Notes under the pieces: generated by a model
Database searches by the model: none
The model's input: only the letters and a program-made list of their open reading frames with translations
Told to the model about the DNA's origin: nothing
Part shown: positions 1 through 8,871 of the stretch, in pieces
Numbering within the stretch: the stretch's first letter is position 1
Layout: each line of letters begins with the position of its first letter
Made by a program: the position numbers and the translations under genes
Assembly: GCF_000380185.1 (NCBI RefSeq)
Contig: NZ_KB904817.1
Coordinates: forward strand, 69,126 to 133,125
Direction of reading: 5' to 3'
DNA: 64,000 nucleotides
Origin: Thiofilum flexile DSM 14609
GTDB taxonomy: Bacteria; Pseudomonadota; Gammaproteobacteria; Thiotrichales; Thiotrichaceae

Positions 1-37
1 CCGTAACTAGCATAAGAGAGGTAAGTCTAGATGACAT
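1..37 (-). CDS. 5' end of a divergent gene, product unknown (partial)
   Basis: Only the first 12 codons lie in the window. They begin with ATG at 37-35 and read MSSRLTSLMLVT. The start is supported by a strong ribosome binding site, AAGGAG at 50-45, seven bases before the ATG. A short basic start followed by hydrophobic residues would suit a signal peptide or membrane anchor, but too little is visible to name a product. The gene is divergent from rluA. Confidence 0.5.
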   Translation of the reverse strand, partial: MSSRLTSLMLVT

Positions 38-207
38 CCTGATCTCCTTAGTTAGAGTGAATTGAGTGTCAGAGTTTAACATGAGCTGCCGAGAAAAATA
101 GCACTACAATCGCAATCCAGCGCGATAGGTGCAGCTTTAGAGTGAGCATGGCAGAATACTGCCGCTAAATTCAAGCAAGCTTTTAAGTGGATAAATAGGG
201 TTATTGT

Positions 208-867
208 ATGATAAACGAACCCACCTATAACCCTCCTGCGGGGTTTGAGGTGTTATACGCCGATGAGGCTTTGGTGGTGGTTAATAAACCGGCTGGATTG
301 CTGTCCGTACCGGGTAGTGTCGCTGAACGGGCGGACTGTATGATTACCCGCGCTCAGACTTTATACCCTGATGCGCTAATCGTGCATCGTTTGGATATGA
401 GTACTTCCGGTATTTTAGTATTAGCACGCGGAAAGGCGATTCATCGTACGTTGAGTATTGCTTTTGCCGAGCGTTTAGTTGAAAAGCGTTATATTGCAGT
501 AGTGGATGGTAAGCTCGCTAAAACTAAGGGGGAAATCGATCTGCCCTTAATTGCTGACTGGCCTAATAGGCCTAAGCAAAAGGTCGATTTTGAGTTAGGT
601 AAGCCCTCACTGACCCGTTATAAAGTTTTGGCTTATGATGATGAGTTAAATGCGACACGGGTAGAGCTAGAGCCAGTGACGGGGCGCTCGCATCAATTAC
701 GAGTACATTTATTGAGTATTGGGCATATTATTTTAGGTGATGATTTATATGCACCCGACTCTATTCGCCTCAAAGCCCCACGGCTATTATTACATGCGAG
801 CTTTATTCGTTTGTCACATCCCATTACCCATGAACGTTTAAGTTTTAATTGTCTCGCCCCCTTTTAG
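208..867 (+). CDS. rluA: RNA pseudouridine synthase RluA
   Basis: Converts a uridine to pseudouridine in 23S rRNA and in some tRNAs (established for E. coli RluA: U746 and U32). The protein is 219 residues, exactly the E. coli length, and lacks an S4 domain, which separates it from RluC and RluD. The catalytic block HRLDMSTSG is at residues 60-68 with Asp63 as nucleophile. NKPAGLLSVPG (26-36), DWPNRPKQKV (about 113-122) and TGRSHQLRVH (about 160) are also as in RluA. ATG at 208 has AGGG nine bases upstream. It stands just before an MFS transporter gene and may be co-transcribed with it. Confidence 0.95.
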   Translation: MINEPTYNPPAGFEVLYADEALVVVNKPAGLLSVPGSVAERADCMITRAQTLYPDALIVHRLDMSTSGILVLARGKAIHRTLSIAFAERLVEKRYIAVVDGKLAKTKGEIDLPLIADWPNRPKQKVDFELGKPSLTRYKVLAYDDELNATRVELEPVTGRSHQLRVHLLSIGHIILGDDLYAPDSIRLKAPRLLLHASFIRLSHPITHERLSFNCLAPF

Positions 868-892
868 TTTGCCGTTAATAAGGATTATTGGA

Positions 893-2080
893 ATGCAGCA
901 TCCTGCGCATTGGTCGGCTTTTGGCCTAGTTTTAAGTTGCTTTTTGGCGCTAGGTTTATTATTTGGGGCTTGGCAAGTTATGATTACTGACTTGCAACAA
1001 GCTTTGAACTTATCCCCTAGTGCTTTTGGTTTGGCTTTGACCTGTGGGGTATTAGGCTCTTTACCCGCTATGTTTTTGACAGGAGGTCTTGCGGATAAAT
1101 TTGGCGCACGACGCGTGATGGCGATTAGTTGCTTACTAATGGCTATTGTCGTGGCTCAACTATATTGGGTGGATCACTATATTATTTTGATTGTAGTCAT
1201 TTTTTTGCTGTTAGGTAGTGCTGGAGCCTTAGATGTTGCTATTAATGCCGCAGCGGTCAATTACGAACAGCGCACCTCACAGCAGGCAATGGGGTTTTTT
1301 CATGCTGGATATAGTGGAGGAGCTGCTGCATCAGCGTTAGTAACGGGGTATTTATTATCTATTTCAGTCCCTTTTCGCTCGATTTATCTGTGGGTTGCGA
1401 TAGTAGTGGGGCTGGTTGGGTTAGTCGTCTTATGGGCTAAACCCTTAGATAAACTGGTCAGTCATCCTGTGGAGCAAACTGATAAAGACGGTGGTAGTAC
1501 GGTGCAGGGCTTAGGTAGTTTATTCCGTATTCCCTTATTAGTTATTTTGGCGACCATTGTTGGATTAACGTACTTTTCTGAGGGGACATTAGAGATTTGG
1601 TCAGCGGTTTATTTGCGCTTAGCCTTAGATTTACCCGTGTTATTAGGTGCGGCAGGACCTGCTATTTTTCATATTGCGATGATGTTAGGGCGTTTGACAG
1701 CAGGGTGGGTGGCTACTCATTTTAAACGCCGTAATATTTTACTCTTTGGAGGAGTAATGGCGGCTCTTGGTATGTTTATATCACTGATCACAACCTACCC
1801 ACCCTTGATCTTATTAGGCTTTTTACTGACTGGCTTAGCATTGGCAGGCATAGTACCTATTGTATTTTCTTTGGCTGGGGAGGTCGCTCCTGAGCGTTCA
1901 GGGCAGGTCATCTCGGTCGTTACCATTATGGGTTATACGGGCTTTTTAGTAGGGCCTGCTTTAATAGGTGGCTTGGCAGATTGGTTGGGGCTACGGGTGG
2001 CGTTATTATTATTGATTGGTGCAGGTATTGGCATACTCCTATTGAGTATTCGCCTAAGACAATACTTACCAACGCGTTAG
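893..2080 (+). CDS. Major facilitator superfamily transporter
   Basis: Inner-membrane secondary transporter of 395 residues with about twelve hydrophobic segments and the usual central loop after segment 6 (the charged stretch around DKDGGST). The motif-A-like loop GGLADKFGARR follows segment 2, and a second copy-like signature (GRLTAGWVATHFKRR) follows segment 8. I chose ATG 893 because TAAGG lies nine bases upstream; an in-frame TTG at 869 has no such site. Substrate cannot be told from sequence. The gene starts 25 bases after rluA. Overall layout resembles the sugar or drug efflux MFS groups. Confidence 0.85.
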   Translation: MQHPAHWSAFGLVLSCFLALGLLFGAWQVMITDLQQALNLSPSAFGLALTCGVLGSLPAMFLTGGLADKFGARRVMAISCLLMAIVVAQLYWVDHYIILIVVIFLLLGSAGALDVAINAAAVNYEQRTSQQAMGFFHAGYSGGAAASALVTGYLLSISVPFRSIYLWVAIVVGLVGLVVLWAKPLDKLVSHPVEQTDKDGGSTVQGLGSLFRIPLLVILATIVGLTYFSEGTLEIWSAVYLRLALDLPVLLGAAGPAIFHIAMMLGRLTAGWVATHFKRRNILLFGGVMAALGMFISLITTYPPLILLGFLLTGLALAGIVPIVFSLAGEVAPERSGQVISVVTIMGYTGFLVGPALIGGLADWLGLRVALLLLIGAGIGILLLSIRLRQYLPTR

Positions 2081-2083
2081 ATA

Positions 2084-2149
2084 ACAGCGGACAAAGAGAT
2101 CCGCTGTAGAAGCATTAGAACTATAGGGTTAAACACTAATAGTTCTAAT
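2084..2149. terminator. Two hairpins between convergent genes
   Basis: ACAGCGGA at 2084-2091 pairs perfectly with TCCGCTGT at 2100-2107. A second inverted repeat, ATTAGAACTAT at 2114-2124 with its complement at 2139-2149, follows and covers the stop codon of the minus-strand gene. They sit between the convergent MFS gene and the small exported protein gene, so a bidirectional terminator is likely. There is no strong T tract. Confidence 0.5.
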
Positions 2150-2483
2150 CAATAGGTACAAAAAGGTCGCGTGGTGTATTGGCCTTAACAGTAAATTCAT
2201 AGCGCCGTTTTTTCTGATTATCATAAGTTGCAACGGCGGCATAAACGCCCGGTTGCATACCTAGTGTGAATGCATGACGGTTTTGCTCTTTTTTTAGCAG
2301 CTTGTCTTTGCCATCACGATCAATACGATAGACCTCCCATGTAACCGGCTTAAAGGCGGGTTGATTGGCGATAGTGGCAATCAAATTAACCTTTTCCTCT
2401 ACAGGGTTAGCCTGAGTAAATGAGACTAAAGACACAGCACTTATCATAAGAGCCATTACTAAAGGTTTAAATAGAGTAGACAT
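2145..2483 (-). CDS. Small exported beta-sandwich-like protein (paralogue of 8488-8871)
   Basis: 112 residues. A signal peptide is visible at residues 1-26 (basic start, hydrophobic core, SFTQA before the mature NPVEEKVN). The mature part reads VNLIATIANQPAFKPVTWEVYR, then a loop, then HAFTLGMQPGVYAAVATYDN and EFTVKAN, a strand-rich pattern like transthyretin or carboxypeptidase-regulatory folds. It shares this pattern with the exported protein at 8488-8871, so the two are paralogues. Start at 2483 is chosen over an ATG at 2510 because AGGAGGG lies just upstream of it. Function unknown; probably periplasmic. Confidence 0.7.
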   Translation of the reverse strand: MSTLFKPLVMALMISAVSLVSFTQANPVEEKVNLIATIANQPAFKPVTWEVYRIDRDGKDKLLKKEQNRHAFTLGMQPGVYAAVATYDNQKKRRYEFTVKANTPRDLFVPID

Positions 2484-2807
2484 TATATTTCCCTCCTGGG
2501 TGTCGAACATCCTTGTTATTTGCTATGGGCAAATAAGCTACATTAATCCATTGAAAGTTAAGGAGTATTTTGTGCTATTTCCACTGTATAATTGTAGTGC
2601 GTGTCTTTAGAAGTTCCAGTGGTAAAATTATGGAACTTTTATGAAAACTGTTTAAAGTATAGATTTTTTAGTTTTAGGTGGCTGATTTTATTATATAAAA
2701 TAGAATGATTCTTGAGGGTTAATCGGTATAGTAGGTTAAAAACTAAATAGTTGAATATTTTTATTTAGCAAATAGATTTTTCTGATCAAGCTATTTATTG
2801 ATAATAA
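2484..2807. other. AT-rich intergenic stretch without a gene
   Basis: This 324-bp region holds the ribosome binding site of the minus-strand exported protein (AGGAGGG near 2491-2497) and an inverted repeat AAGTTCCA (2611-2618) / TGGAACTT (2631-2638). I see no convincing reading frame or RNA gene. It probably carries the promoter of the exported protein and the 3' trailer of recN. Confidence 0.4.
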
Positions 2808-4469
2808 TCAATTAGTTAGCATTTCTTGTGCTAACGCTTTAGTCGCAGGGGTGAGGTCAATTCCGCCAATCATGCGGGCTAGTTCTAATACGCGAGCCTT
2901 ACTATTAAGTACTTCAATCGCTGTAGTGGTATTAGCGTTGGTTTTCGCCTTAGTCACTTTATAGTGGTGATGCGCTTTAGAGGCTACTTGGGGCAAATGA
3001 GTCACACAAAGCACTTGGCGATTAGTGCCTAATTGGCGCAGTTGTTGTCCTACTACTTCCGCAATACCGCCCCCGATGCCGGTGTCTACCTCATCAAAAA
3101 TCAGCGCGGGTAAGGTGAGACGCTGTGCGGCAATCATTTGAATGGCTAAGCTGATGCGTGATAGTTCCCCGCCTGAGGCCACTTTGATTAACGGCTTGAG
3201 AGGTTGCCCCGGATTGGCACTCACCATTAATTCAATCTGATCACAGCCATGGGGACTAATTTGTGTTTCCTGTGTTTCAATTTTTAAGGTAAAACGCCCG
3301 CCCTGCATGCCTAATTGTTGCATGGCTTCTGTTACCCCTTGAGAGAGTTCTTGAGCGGTTTTGATCCGGCTTTGGGTAAGCTGTTTAGCAACCTTGAAAT
3401 AGGCTTGATGCGCGGTTTTAAGGCGTGTCTGTACCGTCTCTAGATCATAATCGCCCCCTTCTAATTGAGCTAACTCTTGCTGTAAACGTCGTTGTTGTTG
3501 GGTGAGTTCATTAATATCCCAACGGTATTTACGGGCAATTTGGCGAATATCGGCAATCCGCTGCTCCACCCAAGCTAAACGCTCCGGGTCGGTATCTAGA
3601 TCACTGGCATAATCGCGTAAACTCAGCGCAGCCTCTTGGATTTGAATTTGTACACTAGTCACTAATTCCAAAGGAGCATTAAGACGGGGGTCTAAATGGC
3701 TTTGTTGTGCTAAGGCATGCTGAATTTGGGTGAGCTGGGAATAGAGCGAGGGTTCTGCTTCATAGAGTTGGTGAAAGCTGTGTTCTGACACCGCACGCAA
3801 CTCGCCGGTATTAGCGAGAATACTCAGCTCTTCATCTAGAGTTTGTAGTTCATTATCTTGTAGCGCGAGCTGATCGAGTTCTTGCAATTGCAAGCGGATT
3901 AATTCTAAACGTTCTTGATGTTGTTGCTGTTGTGTCGTGAGTGTGGTGAGGCGGTCTTGTAGGGTTTTGACCTCTTGCCAAGTGTGGTTTACTTGTTGGA
4001 GCAGGGCATTGTGTTGAGCAAAGTCGTCTAGCAATTGGCGTTGCATCTCACGTTTCATCAAGGATTGATGCTCATGTTGTCCATGAATATCCACCATTAA
4101 CTCGCCTAAATCCCGCAACTGAGTCAATGTGCAAGGGCTGCCATTAATCCAAGCCTTCGATTTACCTTGGACGGAAATGACACGGCGCAAGAGGCAAATG
4201 GCTTCATCCTGATCCAGCTCTTGTTCTTTAAGCCAAGCCAAAGCAGCGGGCGAGTGTTGAATATCAATACTTAAAATAATCTCTGCTTTTTCAGCACCAT
4301 GGCGCACGGTAGTACTATCGGCCTTATCGCCGAGTACTAATCCAATAGCGTCTAATAAGATAGATTTACCCGCGCCTGTTTCGCCGGTGAGTGCCGTCAT
4401 GCCGGGCTGTAACTCTAAATCTAATTCATCAATAATGGCAAAGTCGCGGATATAAATGTGTGTCAGCAT
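2808..4469 (-). CDS. recN: DNA repair protein RecN
   Basis: SMC-like ATPase acting in recombinational double-strand break repair. 553 residues, the usual length. Walker A GETGAGKS is at residues 29-36, followed by central coiled-coil arms rich in Gln and Leu (about 150-370). The ABC signature ASGGELSRISLAI (about 430) and Walker B LIFDEVDTGIGG (about 458) follow. Its ATG shares one base with the nadK stop (TAATG at 4471-4467), so translation is probably coupled. nadK-recN adjacency is common in gammaproteobacteria, where recN is usually LexA-controlled; I did not see a clear LexA box upstream of nadK. Confidence 0.96.
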   Translation of the reverse strand: MLTHIYIRDFAIIDELDLELQPGMTALTGETGAGKSILLDAIGLVLGDKADSTTVRHGAEKAEIILSIDIQHSPAALAWLKEQELDQDEAICLLRRVISVQGKSKAWINGSPCTLTQLRDLGELMVDIHGQHEHQSLMKREMQRQLLDDFAQHNALLQQVNHTWQEVKTLQDRLTTLTTQQQQHQERLELIRLQLQELDQLALQDNELQTLDEELSILANTGELRAVSEHSFHQLYEAEPSLYSQLTQIQHALAQQSHLDPRLNAPLELVTSVQIQIQEAALSLRDYASDLDTDPERLAWVEQRIADIRQIARKYRWDINELTQQQRRLQQELAQLEGGDYDLETVQTRLKTAHQAYFKVAKQLTQSRIKTAQELSQGVTEAMQQLGMQGGRFTLKIETQETQISPHGCDQIELMVSANPGQPLKPLIKVASGGELSRISLAIQMIAAQRLTLPALIFDEVDTGIGGGIAEVVGQQLRQLGTNRQVLCVTHLPQVASKAHHHYKVTKAKTNANTTTAIEVLNSKARVLELARMIGGIDLTPATKALAQEMLTN

Positions 4470-5335
4470 TACAACTGCAAGCCCCAGTAAAGTTTGGTAC
4501 GCAGAATATGGTAATAATCATAACCTTGAGGGTGCAAGAGGCGTAAGCGATCTTGGGATTGTGTGATATGAATACAATCACCGGATTCCAAATCAATATC
4601 ATTGTGTCCATCAAAGGAAACACGTGAATTAATCGGGCGATTATTACATAAATGCAGTTCAATCAAGCTCTCGCCACCCACCACTAAAGGGCGTTGAGTG
4701 AGAGTATGGGGACAGACTGGCACCATTACAATGGCATTTAAGGTGGGATGCATAATAGGCCCCCCACTCGAGAGCGCATAAGCCGTAGAGCCAGTAGGGG
4801 TGGCTACTACAATGCCATCCGCATGTTGGGTATGCACAAATTTCTTATCAATATAGGTGGTAAATTCAATCATGCGTATCTGATCACGCGCATGAATGAC
4901 TACATCATTTAGCGCCTTGCCTTGCCCTAATAAACGTTCTCCCCGCCACGCTTCGGCTTGTAAGAGCGTGCGAGATTCCTCGTGATAATTGCCAGCCAGA
5001 ATGGGGGCGAGCTGCTGATCTAATTCTTGGGGATTAATATCGACTAGAAAACCTACCCGACCACGATTTACCCCCACCACTGGAATATTGTAGGCGGATA
5101 AGGTGCGCCCTGCGGATAGCAAAGTACCATCGCCCCCGACCACAATCGCTAGATCAATTAGTTGGGTGAGTTCTTGGGTCTCATAGCAGGTTTGTTGTAA
5201 CAGCCGCCCCGCGTGGCAGTCTAAATACAGGGGATATTGCCGCTCCGTCAGATACTGAACTAGGGTCAGTAGGGTATCTCGGATTTGTACATCATCTCGT
5301 TTGGCAAAAATACCGATCCGATTAAATTGTCCCAT
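4469..5335 (-). CDS. nadK: NAD kinase
   Basis: Phosphorylates NAD to NADP in the cytosol. 288 residues from the ATG at 5335; an in-frame GTG at 5341 is the alternative, and neither has a clear Shine-Dalgarno sequence. The GGDGTLL nucleotide-binding motif lies at about residues 67-73. ALNDVVIH and the conserved TPTGSTAYALSSGGP follow, ending with the HPxxYDYY C-terminus usual for proteobacterial NAD kinases. It is first in a two-gene unit with recN, whose start codon overlaps its stop by one base. Confidence 0.95.
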   Translation of the reverse strand: MGQFNRIGIFAKRDDVQIRDTLLTLVQYLTERQYPLYLDCHAGRLLQQTCYETQELTQLIDLAIVVGGDGTLLSAGRTLSAYNIPVVGVNRGRVGFLVDINPQELDQQLAPILAGNYHEESRTLLQAEAWRGERLLGQGKALNDVVIHARDQIRMIEFTTYIDKKFVHTQHADGIVVATPTGSTAYALSSGGPIMHPTLNAIVMVPVCPHTLTQRPLVVGGESLIELHLCNNRPINSRVSFDGHNDIDLESGDCIHITQSQDRLRLLHPQGYDYYHILRTKLYWGLQL

Positions 5336-5591
5336 AGTCACTCACTCAAGCGCTCATTAGATAACGGTGAGCTATTGTAGCTAGCTCATCTTGAAAACGC
5401 TAAACGCATTTTGCCCCTGTGGGCTTAAAGTGAGGTAATTATTAGCAATTGAGAGACTATTTGGGATGATATTCATCAAGAGAGAGTAGACCTACTATTT
5501 ATATGATTTTAGTCAATGCCGAAAGCTTGCAGAGGTAGCACACTAGCAATATTAACTATTCATTAGATAGCGCATTGATGAGGATTGGAGC

Positions 5592-6212
5592 ATGAAAAAA
5601 GTTACTTTAGCACTAGTCGTTACCCTGAGTGTGGTAGCACAAAGTGCAGTGCTTGCGGGTGGATTAGGTTCACAAAATGGTATGGTTGTGCGCATGGGTG
5701 CGGCAATGGTTGATCCTCATGGTGATGGTTTAACTATTGGCGCTAATAAGATTGATGTAGACGATAATACCCAATTAGGTCTCAGTGCTAGTTTTCCCTT
5801 AAAAGGGAACTGGGCGATTGGTGTATTAGCTGCGACTCCCTTTAAGCATGATATTACTTTAAATGGTAACAAGGTGGGGACTACTAAACACTTGCCCCCT
5901 ACCGTTACGCTGCAATATCGCTTTAATAATGCGGGTAAAATAGTGCCTTATGTAGGTGTAGGGGCGAATTATACCAAGTTCTTTGATGAGCAAACTGAGG
6001 GTGCTTTAGCGGGTTCGAGACTTAATTTAGATACCTCAACAGGTGCCGCCGGTGAGTTAGGCGTGGATTGGAAGTTAAATAAGCGTTGGGGCTTAAATGC
6101 AGCGGCTTGGTACGCTGATATTGAAACTGATGCATTCGTCAATGGTAATAAATTAGGCACTGTTAAAATTGATCCTTGGGTGTATATGTTGGGTGCTTCT
6201 TATCATTTCTAA
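5592..6212 (+). CDS. ompW: OmpW family outer membrane protein
   Basis: Outer-membrane eight-stranded beta-barrel of 206 residues. A signal peptide (residues 1-22, ending VLA before GGLG) precedes strands typical of OmpW: the LGLSASFPLKGNWAIGVLAATPF block, the periplasmic-turn motif KHLPPTVTLQYRF, and VPYVGVGANYTKFF. The C-terminal aromatic residue in ASYHF fits recognition by the BAM machinery. OmpW proteins are small hydrophobic channels, often linked to stress. ATG 5592 has AGGATTGGAG upstream. A long-loop terminator follows the gene at 6297-6349. Confidence 0.9.
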   Translation: MKKVTLALVVTLSVVAQSAVLAGGLGSQNGMVVRMGAAMVDPHGDGLTIGANKIDVDDNTQLGLSASFPLKGNWAIGVLAATPFKHDITLNGNKVGTTKHLPPTVTLQYRFNNAGKIVPYVGVGANYTKFFDEQTEGALAGSRLNLDTSTGAAGELGVDWKLNKRWGLNAAAWYADIETDAFVNGNKLGTVKIDPWVYMLGASYHF

Positions 6213-6296
6213 TTTATAGCCCCTTTCTAATATTCATATCGTACCTTTAAACATGAATGACCCTGTAAATGAGTGATTCATTGCCATTAAGGTTTT

Positions 6297-6349
6297 AAGC
6301 GTCTTAGTGCTCTTTTCCGTTCGTTGTGTTGTGTTAAGACGCTTTTTTT
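6297..6349 (+). terminator. Terminator after ompW with a long loop
   Basis: AAGCGTCTTA at 6297-6306 pairs perfectly with TAAGACGCTT at 6335-6344. The descending arm runs into a T tract ending at 6349. The 28-base loop is unusually long. It could simply end the ompW transcript or act as an attenuator ahead of riboflavin synthase, which begins at 6412. Confidence 0.7.
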
Positions 6350-6411
6350 CAGGCTCGAATCACTACTTAAAACATGCTATGGTCTCGTCCTCAGTGATGC
6401 TGGAGGGCATT

Positions 6412-7038
6412 ATGTATACAGGTATTGTGCAAGCAGTAGCGGACGTCGTCAGCGTTGAACGTAAAGAGGGTTTGACCTCCTTGACGATTCAGCTAACCCC
6501 AGAGTTACGCCAAGATTTAAAGCAAGGCGCTAGTGTCGCAGTGGATGGGGTGTGTTTATCCGTGGTGAAACAAGAGGGTGATCAAGTCACCTTTGATGCC
6601 ATGTTGGAAACTTTAAATAAAACCACCTTAGGCACATTAGAGGTAGGCAGTCGGGTCAATATCGAGCGCTCCGCCCGTCAAGGAGATGAGGTCGGTGGGC
6701 ATATTTTATCCGGGCATGTAGAGGGCAAGGCGCAAATTATTGCCATAACCCATACTGAGAATAATCATATTGTGACCTTTCAATATCCCTCCGCATGGCA
6801 AGAATATATTGTGCATAAGGGCTTTATTGCTGTGAATGGTTGCAGTTTGACCGTGGTGAAAGAGCAAGAGGGGAATACCTTCCAGGTGTATTTCATACCC
6901 GAAACCCTGAGAGCGACCACCTTTGCAGGTAAGCAAAGCGGTGATGAGGTCAATATTGAAATTGATAATCAAACCAAGCTCATTGTAAATACCGTCAAAC
7001 GGTATTTATCCGGTCTAAATTTGACGCGTCAGGCGTAA
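6412..7038 (+). CDS. ribE: Riboflavin synthase, alpha chain
   Basis: Dismutates two 6,7-dimethyl-8-ribityllumazine molecules to riboflavin. 208 residues made of two lumazine-binding repeats. The first begins at the diagnostic MYTGIVQAVADV and holds VAVDGVCLSVV; the second begins near GGHILSGHVEGKAQI and holds IAVNGCSLTVV. I chose ATG 6412 because family members start with this exact segment and GGAGGG lies at 6402-6407; the reading frame stays open upstream but that part is not conserved. The gene stands alone here, without ribD, ribBA or ribH. I saw no FMN riboswitch in the leader. Confidence 0.95.
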   Translation: MYTGIVQAVADVVSVERKEGLTSLTIQLTPELRQDLKQGASVAVDGVCLSVVKQEGDQVTFDAMLETLNKTTLGTLEVGSRVNIERSARQGDEVGGHILSGHVEGKAQIIAITHTENNHIVTFQYPSAWQEYIVHKGFIAVNGCSLTVVKEQEGNTFQVYFIPETLRATTFAGKQSGDEVNIEIDNQTKLIVNTVKRYLSGLNLTRQA

Positions 7039-7129
7039 AAATAGTACATGCATTCTCTTTAGTTTTCGTTACACTGGTAGTGCTCAGGTCGTTCAATACG
7101 CTCTATCACAACAACTAGGAGGATGCAGT

Positions 7130-7687
7130 ATGTCAACCACATGGCTCAGATTTTGTTTATTATTGGTCTGCCTATGGGCACCCTTTCAGGCACAAGCCGC
7201 TGAAGTCCCTTTTCCCCCTCAGAAGAGTTTTGCAGGACAGAATCTAGTCTTAAATGGTATAGGGGTACGTCCTAAATTATTCTTAAAATTATATTTCGCA
7301 GGCTTATATCTACCTGCTAAATCTAAAGATGCGAATGCCATCTTAACAGGCCGTACACCAGTCGCTATGCGCCTACAAATTAATTCCTCTGTTATTACCA
7401 GCGCTGATATGGAAGAAGCCGTGCGCCACGGTTTTACTCAATCTGCTGGCAATAAAGTAGCGGCATTAAAACCTCGTATTGATCAATTAGTGGGGATTTT
7501 TAAAGAGGAAATTAAAGTGGGCGACTTATACGATTTTGTCTATATTAATGGTAGCACCCAGATTTTTAAAAATGGACGCAAAGCAGCTACCATTGCTGGG
7601 GATGATTTCAAACAAGCGCTCTTTGGTATTTGGCTAGGAAGTAGACCGGCTCACCAAGGATTAAAACAACAGTTATTAAAAGGTTAG
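7130..7687 (+). CDS. Periplasmic chalcone-isomerase-like protein
   Basis: 185 residues with a signal peptide (1-23, ending AQA before AEVPFPP). The mature part matches the bacterial chalcone isomerase-like family: FAGQNLVLNGIGVRPKLFLKLYFAGLYLP near the start, then a mid-region with RLQINSSVITSADMEEAVRHGF, and the closing FKQALFGIWLGSRP. Bacterial members are exported and of uncertain activity; enzymatic chalcone isomerase activity should not be assumed. AGGAGG precedes the ATG. The SGNH hydrolase gene starts six bases downstream, so the two form an operon. Confidence 0.85.
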   Translation: MSTTWLRFCLLLVCLWAPFQAQAAEVPFPPQKSFAGQNLVLNGIGVRPKLFLKLYFAGLYLPAKSKDANAILTGRTPVAMRLQINSSVITSADMEEAVRHGFTQSAGNKVAALKPRIDQLVGIFKEEIKVGDLYDFVYINGSTQIFKNGRKAATIAGDDFKQALFGIWLGSRPAHQGLKQQLLKG

Positions 7688-7693
7688 GAAGGT

Positions 7694-8428
7694 ATGATGT
7701 ATCAGCGGTATAGTTATCTATTGATATTCATCTTAATTATATCGCTGGTGCTCAATATCGTGCTGATAATGCTGGCTAAAAAACTTTATGTAGCAGAAAA
7801 TGCCTTACGATTGGATCCTTTACAACTTAGTTTATACCCCTCACTAGCACCCCCTAAAACGAAAACCCGCGTGGTATTTTTTGGTGATTCCAGAGCCTTA
7901 AGTTGGCCTAGTCCTAATCTGGAACAAATCGAGTTTATCAATCGTGGCATTGGTCAACAGACTTCAGCACAAATCGAATTGCGTTTTGAGCAGCATGTAA
8001 AACCTTTACAAGCTGATTGGGTAATAGTGCAGTTATGTGTCAATGATTTAAAAGCTATTCCACTTTTGCCGGATAAGCGCGATCTTATTATTCAACAGTG
8101 TAAAACGAATCTACAACAAATAGTTGATCAAGCCACTCAACAAGGTAGCAAAGTATTGCTAACCACTATCTTTCCTTTGGGGGAGGTGCCACTAGAGCGC
8201 AGGCCTTTCTGGTCGGATGAGGTGGCTGATGCGATTGATACGGTGAATACCTTTATTAAAACCTTGCAAGGGGATAAGGTTCGGGTATTAGATACCTATC
8301 AGCTTTTAGTCAGTGATACCCCGCAATTAATCCGCAAAGAATATAGTCGCGATTTGCTGCATTTAAATAGTGTAGGTTATGAACAGTTGAATCAGGCACT
8401 AATAGCCTTTATTGAAGAGCAGAGATAA
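7694..8428 (+). CDS. Membrane-anchored SGNH/GDSL hydrolase
   Basis: 244 residues with one N-terminal transmembrane segment (about 8-28), so the hydrolase domain should face the periplasm. The four SGNH blocks are visible: GDSRAL with the nucleophile Ser (about residue 59), the Gly of NRGIGQQT, the Asn of QLCVNDLK, and the Asp/His pair in RDLLHLNSVGYEQLN near the end. The family comprises esterases, lipases and peptidoglycan or polysaccharide deacetylases; substrate unknown. AGGAAGG precedes the start. It closes a two-gene operon and is followed by a perfect 15-bp inverted repeat. Confidence 0.85.
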   Translation: MMYQRYSYLLIFILIISLVLNIVLIMLAKKLYVAENALRLDPLQLSLYPSLAPPKTKTRVVFFGDSRALSWPSPNLEQIEFINRGIGQQTSAQIELRFEQHVKPLQADWVIVQLCVNDLKAIPLLPDKRDLIIQQCKTNLQQIVDQATQQGSKVLLTTIFPLGEVPLERRPFWSDEVADAIDTVNTFIKTLQGDKVRVLDTYQLLVSDTPQLIRKEYSRDLLHLNSVGYEQLNQALIAFIEEQR

Positions 8429-8438
8429 TATTGTCATA

Positions 8439-8483
8439 CAATATTGACGTATTAACTTTGCCATTATCAATACGTCAATATTG
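8439..8483. terminator. Perfect 15-bp inverted repeat between convergent genes
   Basis: CAATATTGACGTATT at 8439-8453 is exactly complementary to 8469-8483, with a 15-base loop. It separates the converging SGNH hydrolase and small exported protein genes and probably terminates both. It is AT-rich and lacks a long T tract. Confidence 0.6.
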
Positions 8484-8487
8484 ATTA

Positions 8488-8871
8488 TTATTGAGCGCTA
8501 CCGATTTTGGCACCGTCAACGGGAACTTCTAGAGTATGTTTATCTTCTGCCTGTATTTTAAAGTTTTGCTCCTTTACGATATTAGCTAAGGAAACAATAA
8601 CTTTGTAATGTCCAGGGGTTAGATTTAGGCTAATAGAATGACGATTTAGGGTGTAAATGGGGGTAGAGTGTGAGGTGTCTCTGTCATGGGGATTAACCCT
8701 AAATACCTTCCACATAACCGCAGGCGATAAGCTGGGATTGCCACCTATGGTTGAGATCAAATTTATTTGTCCGGTTACGTCTTGAGCGTTTACTGGATAG
8801 GAAAGGGGAAATATGGCACTGAGTAAAACCAATACCCAATACCTGCGTGGCCTGCAAGTGTTAACGTTCAT
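8488..8871 (-). CDS. Small exported beta-sandwich-like protein (paralogue of 2145-2483)
   Basis: 127 residues with a basic N-terminus and a hydrophobic signal segment ending near NAQDVTGQ. The mature domain, INLISTIGGNPSLSPAVMWKVFR, then HSISLNLTPGHYKVIVSLAN and FKIQAEDKHTLEVPVD, matches the exported protein at 2145-2483 strand by strand, with an insertion before the HSISL strand. Both end in a VPID/VPVD block. Function unknown. It converges with the SGNH hydrolase gene. Start at 8871 is plausible, and AGGAAAAT lies just upstream. Confidence 0.65.
   Translation of the reverse strand: MNVNTCRPRRYWVLVLLSAIFPLSYPVNAQDVTGQINLISTIGGNPSLSPAVMWKVFRVNPHDRDTSHSTPIYTLNRHSISLNLTPGHYKVIVSLANIVKEQNFKIQAEDKHTLEVPVDGAKIGSAQ

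Noticed and set aside
4429..4662. Minus-strand 77-codon frame across nadK-recN
   Set aside because: Out-of-frame shadow of two well-supported genes.
6213..6411. FMN riboswitch ahead of riboflavin synthase
   Set aside because: None of the conserved RFN blocks are visible; the only structure is the long-loop terminator.
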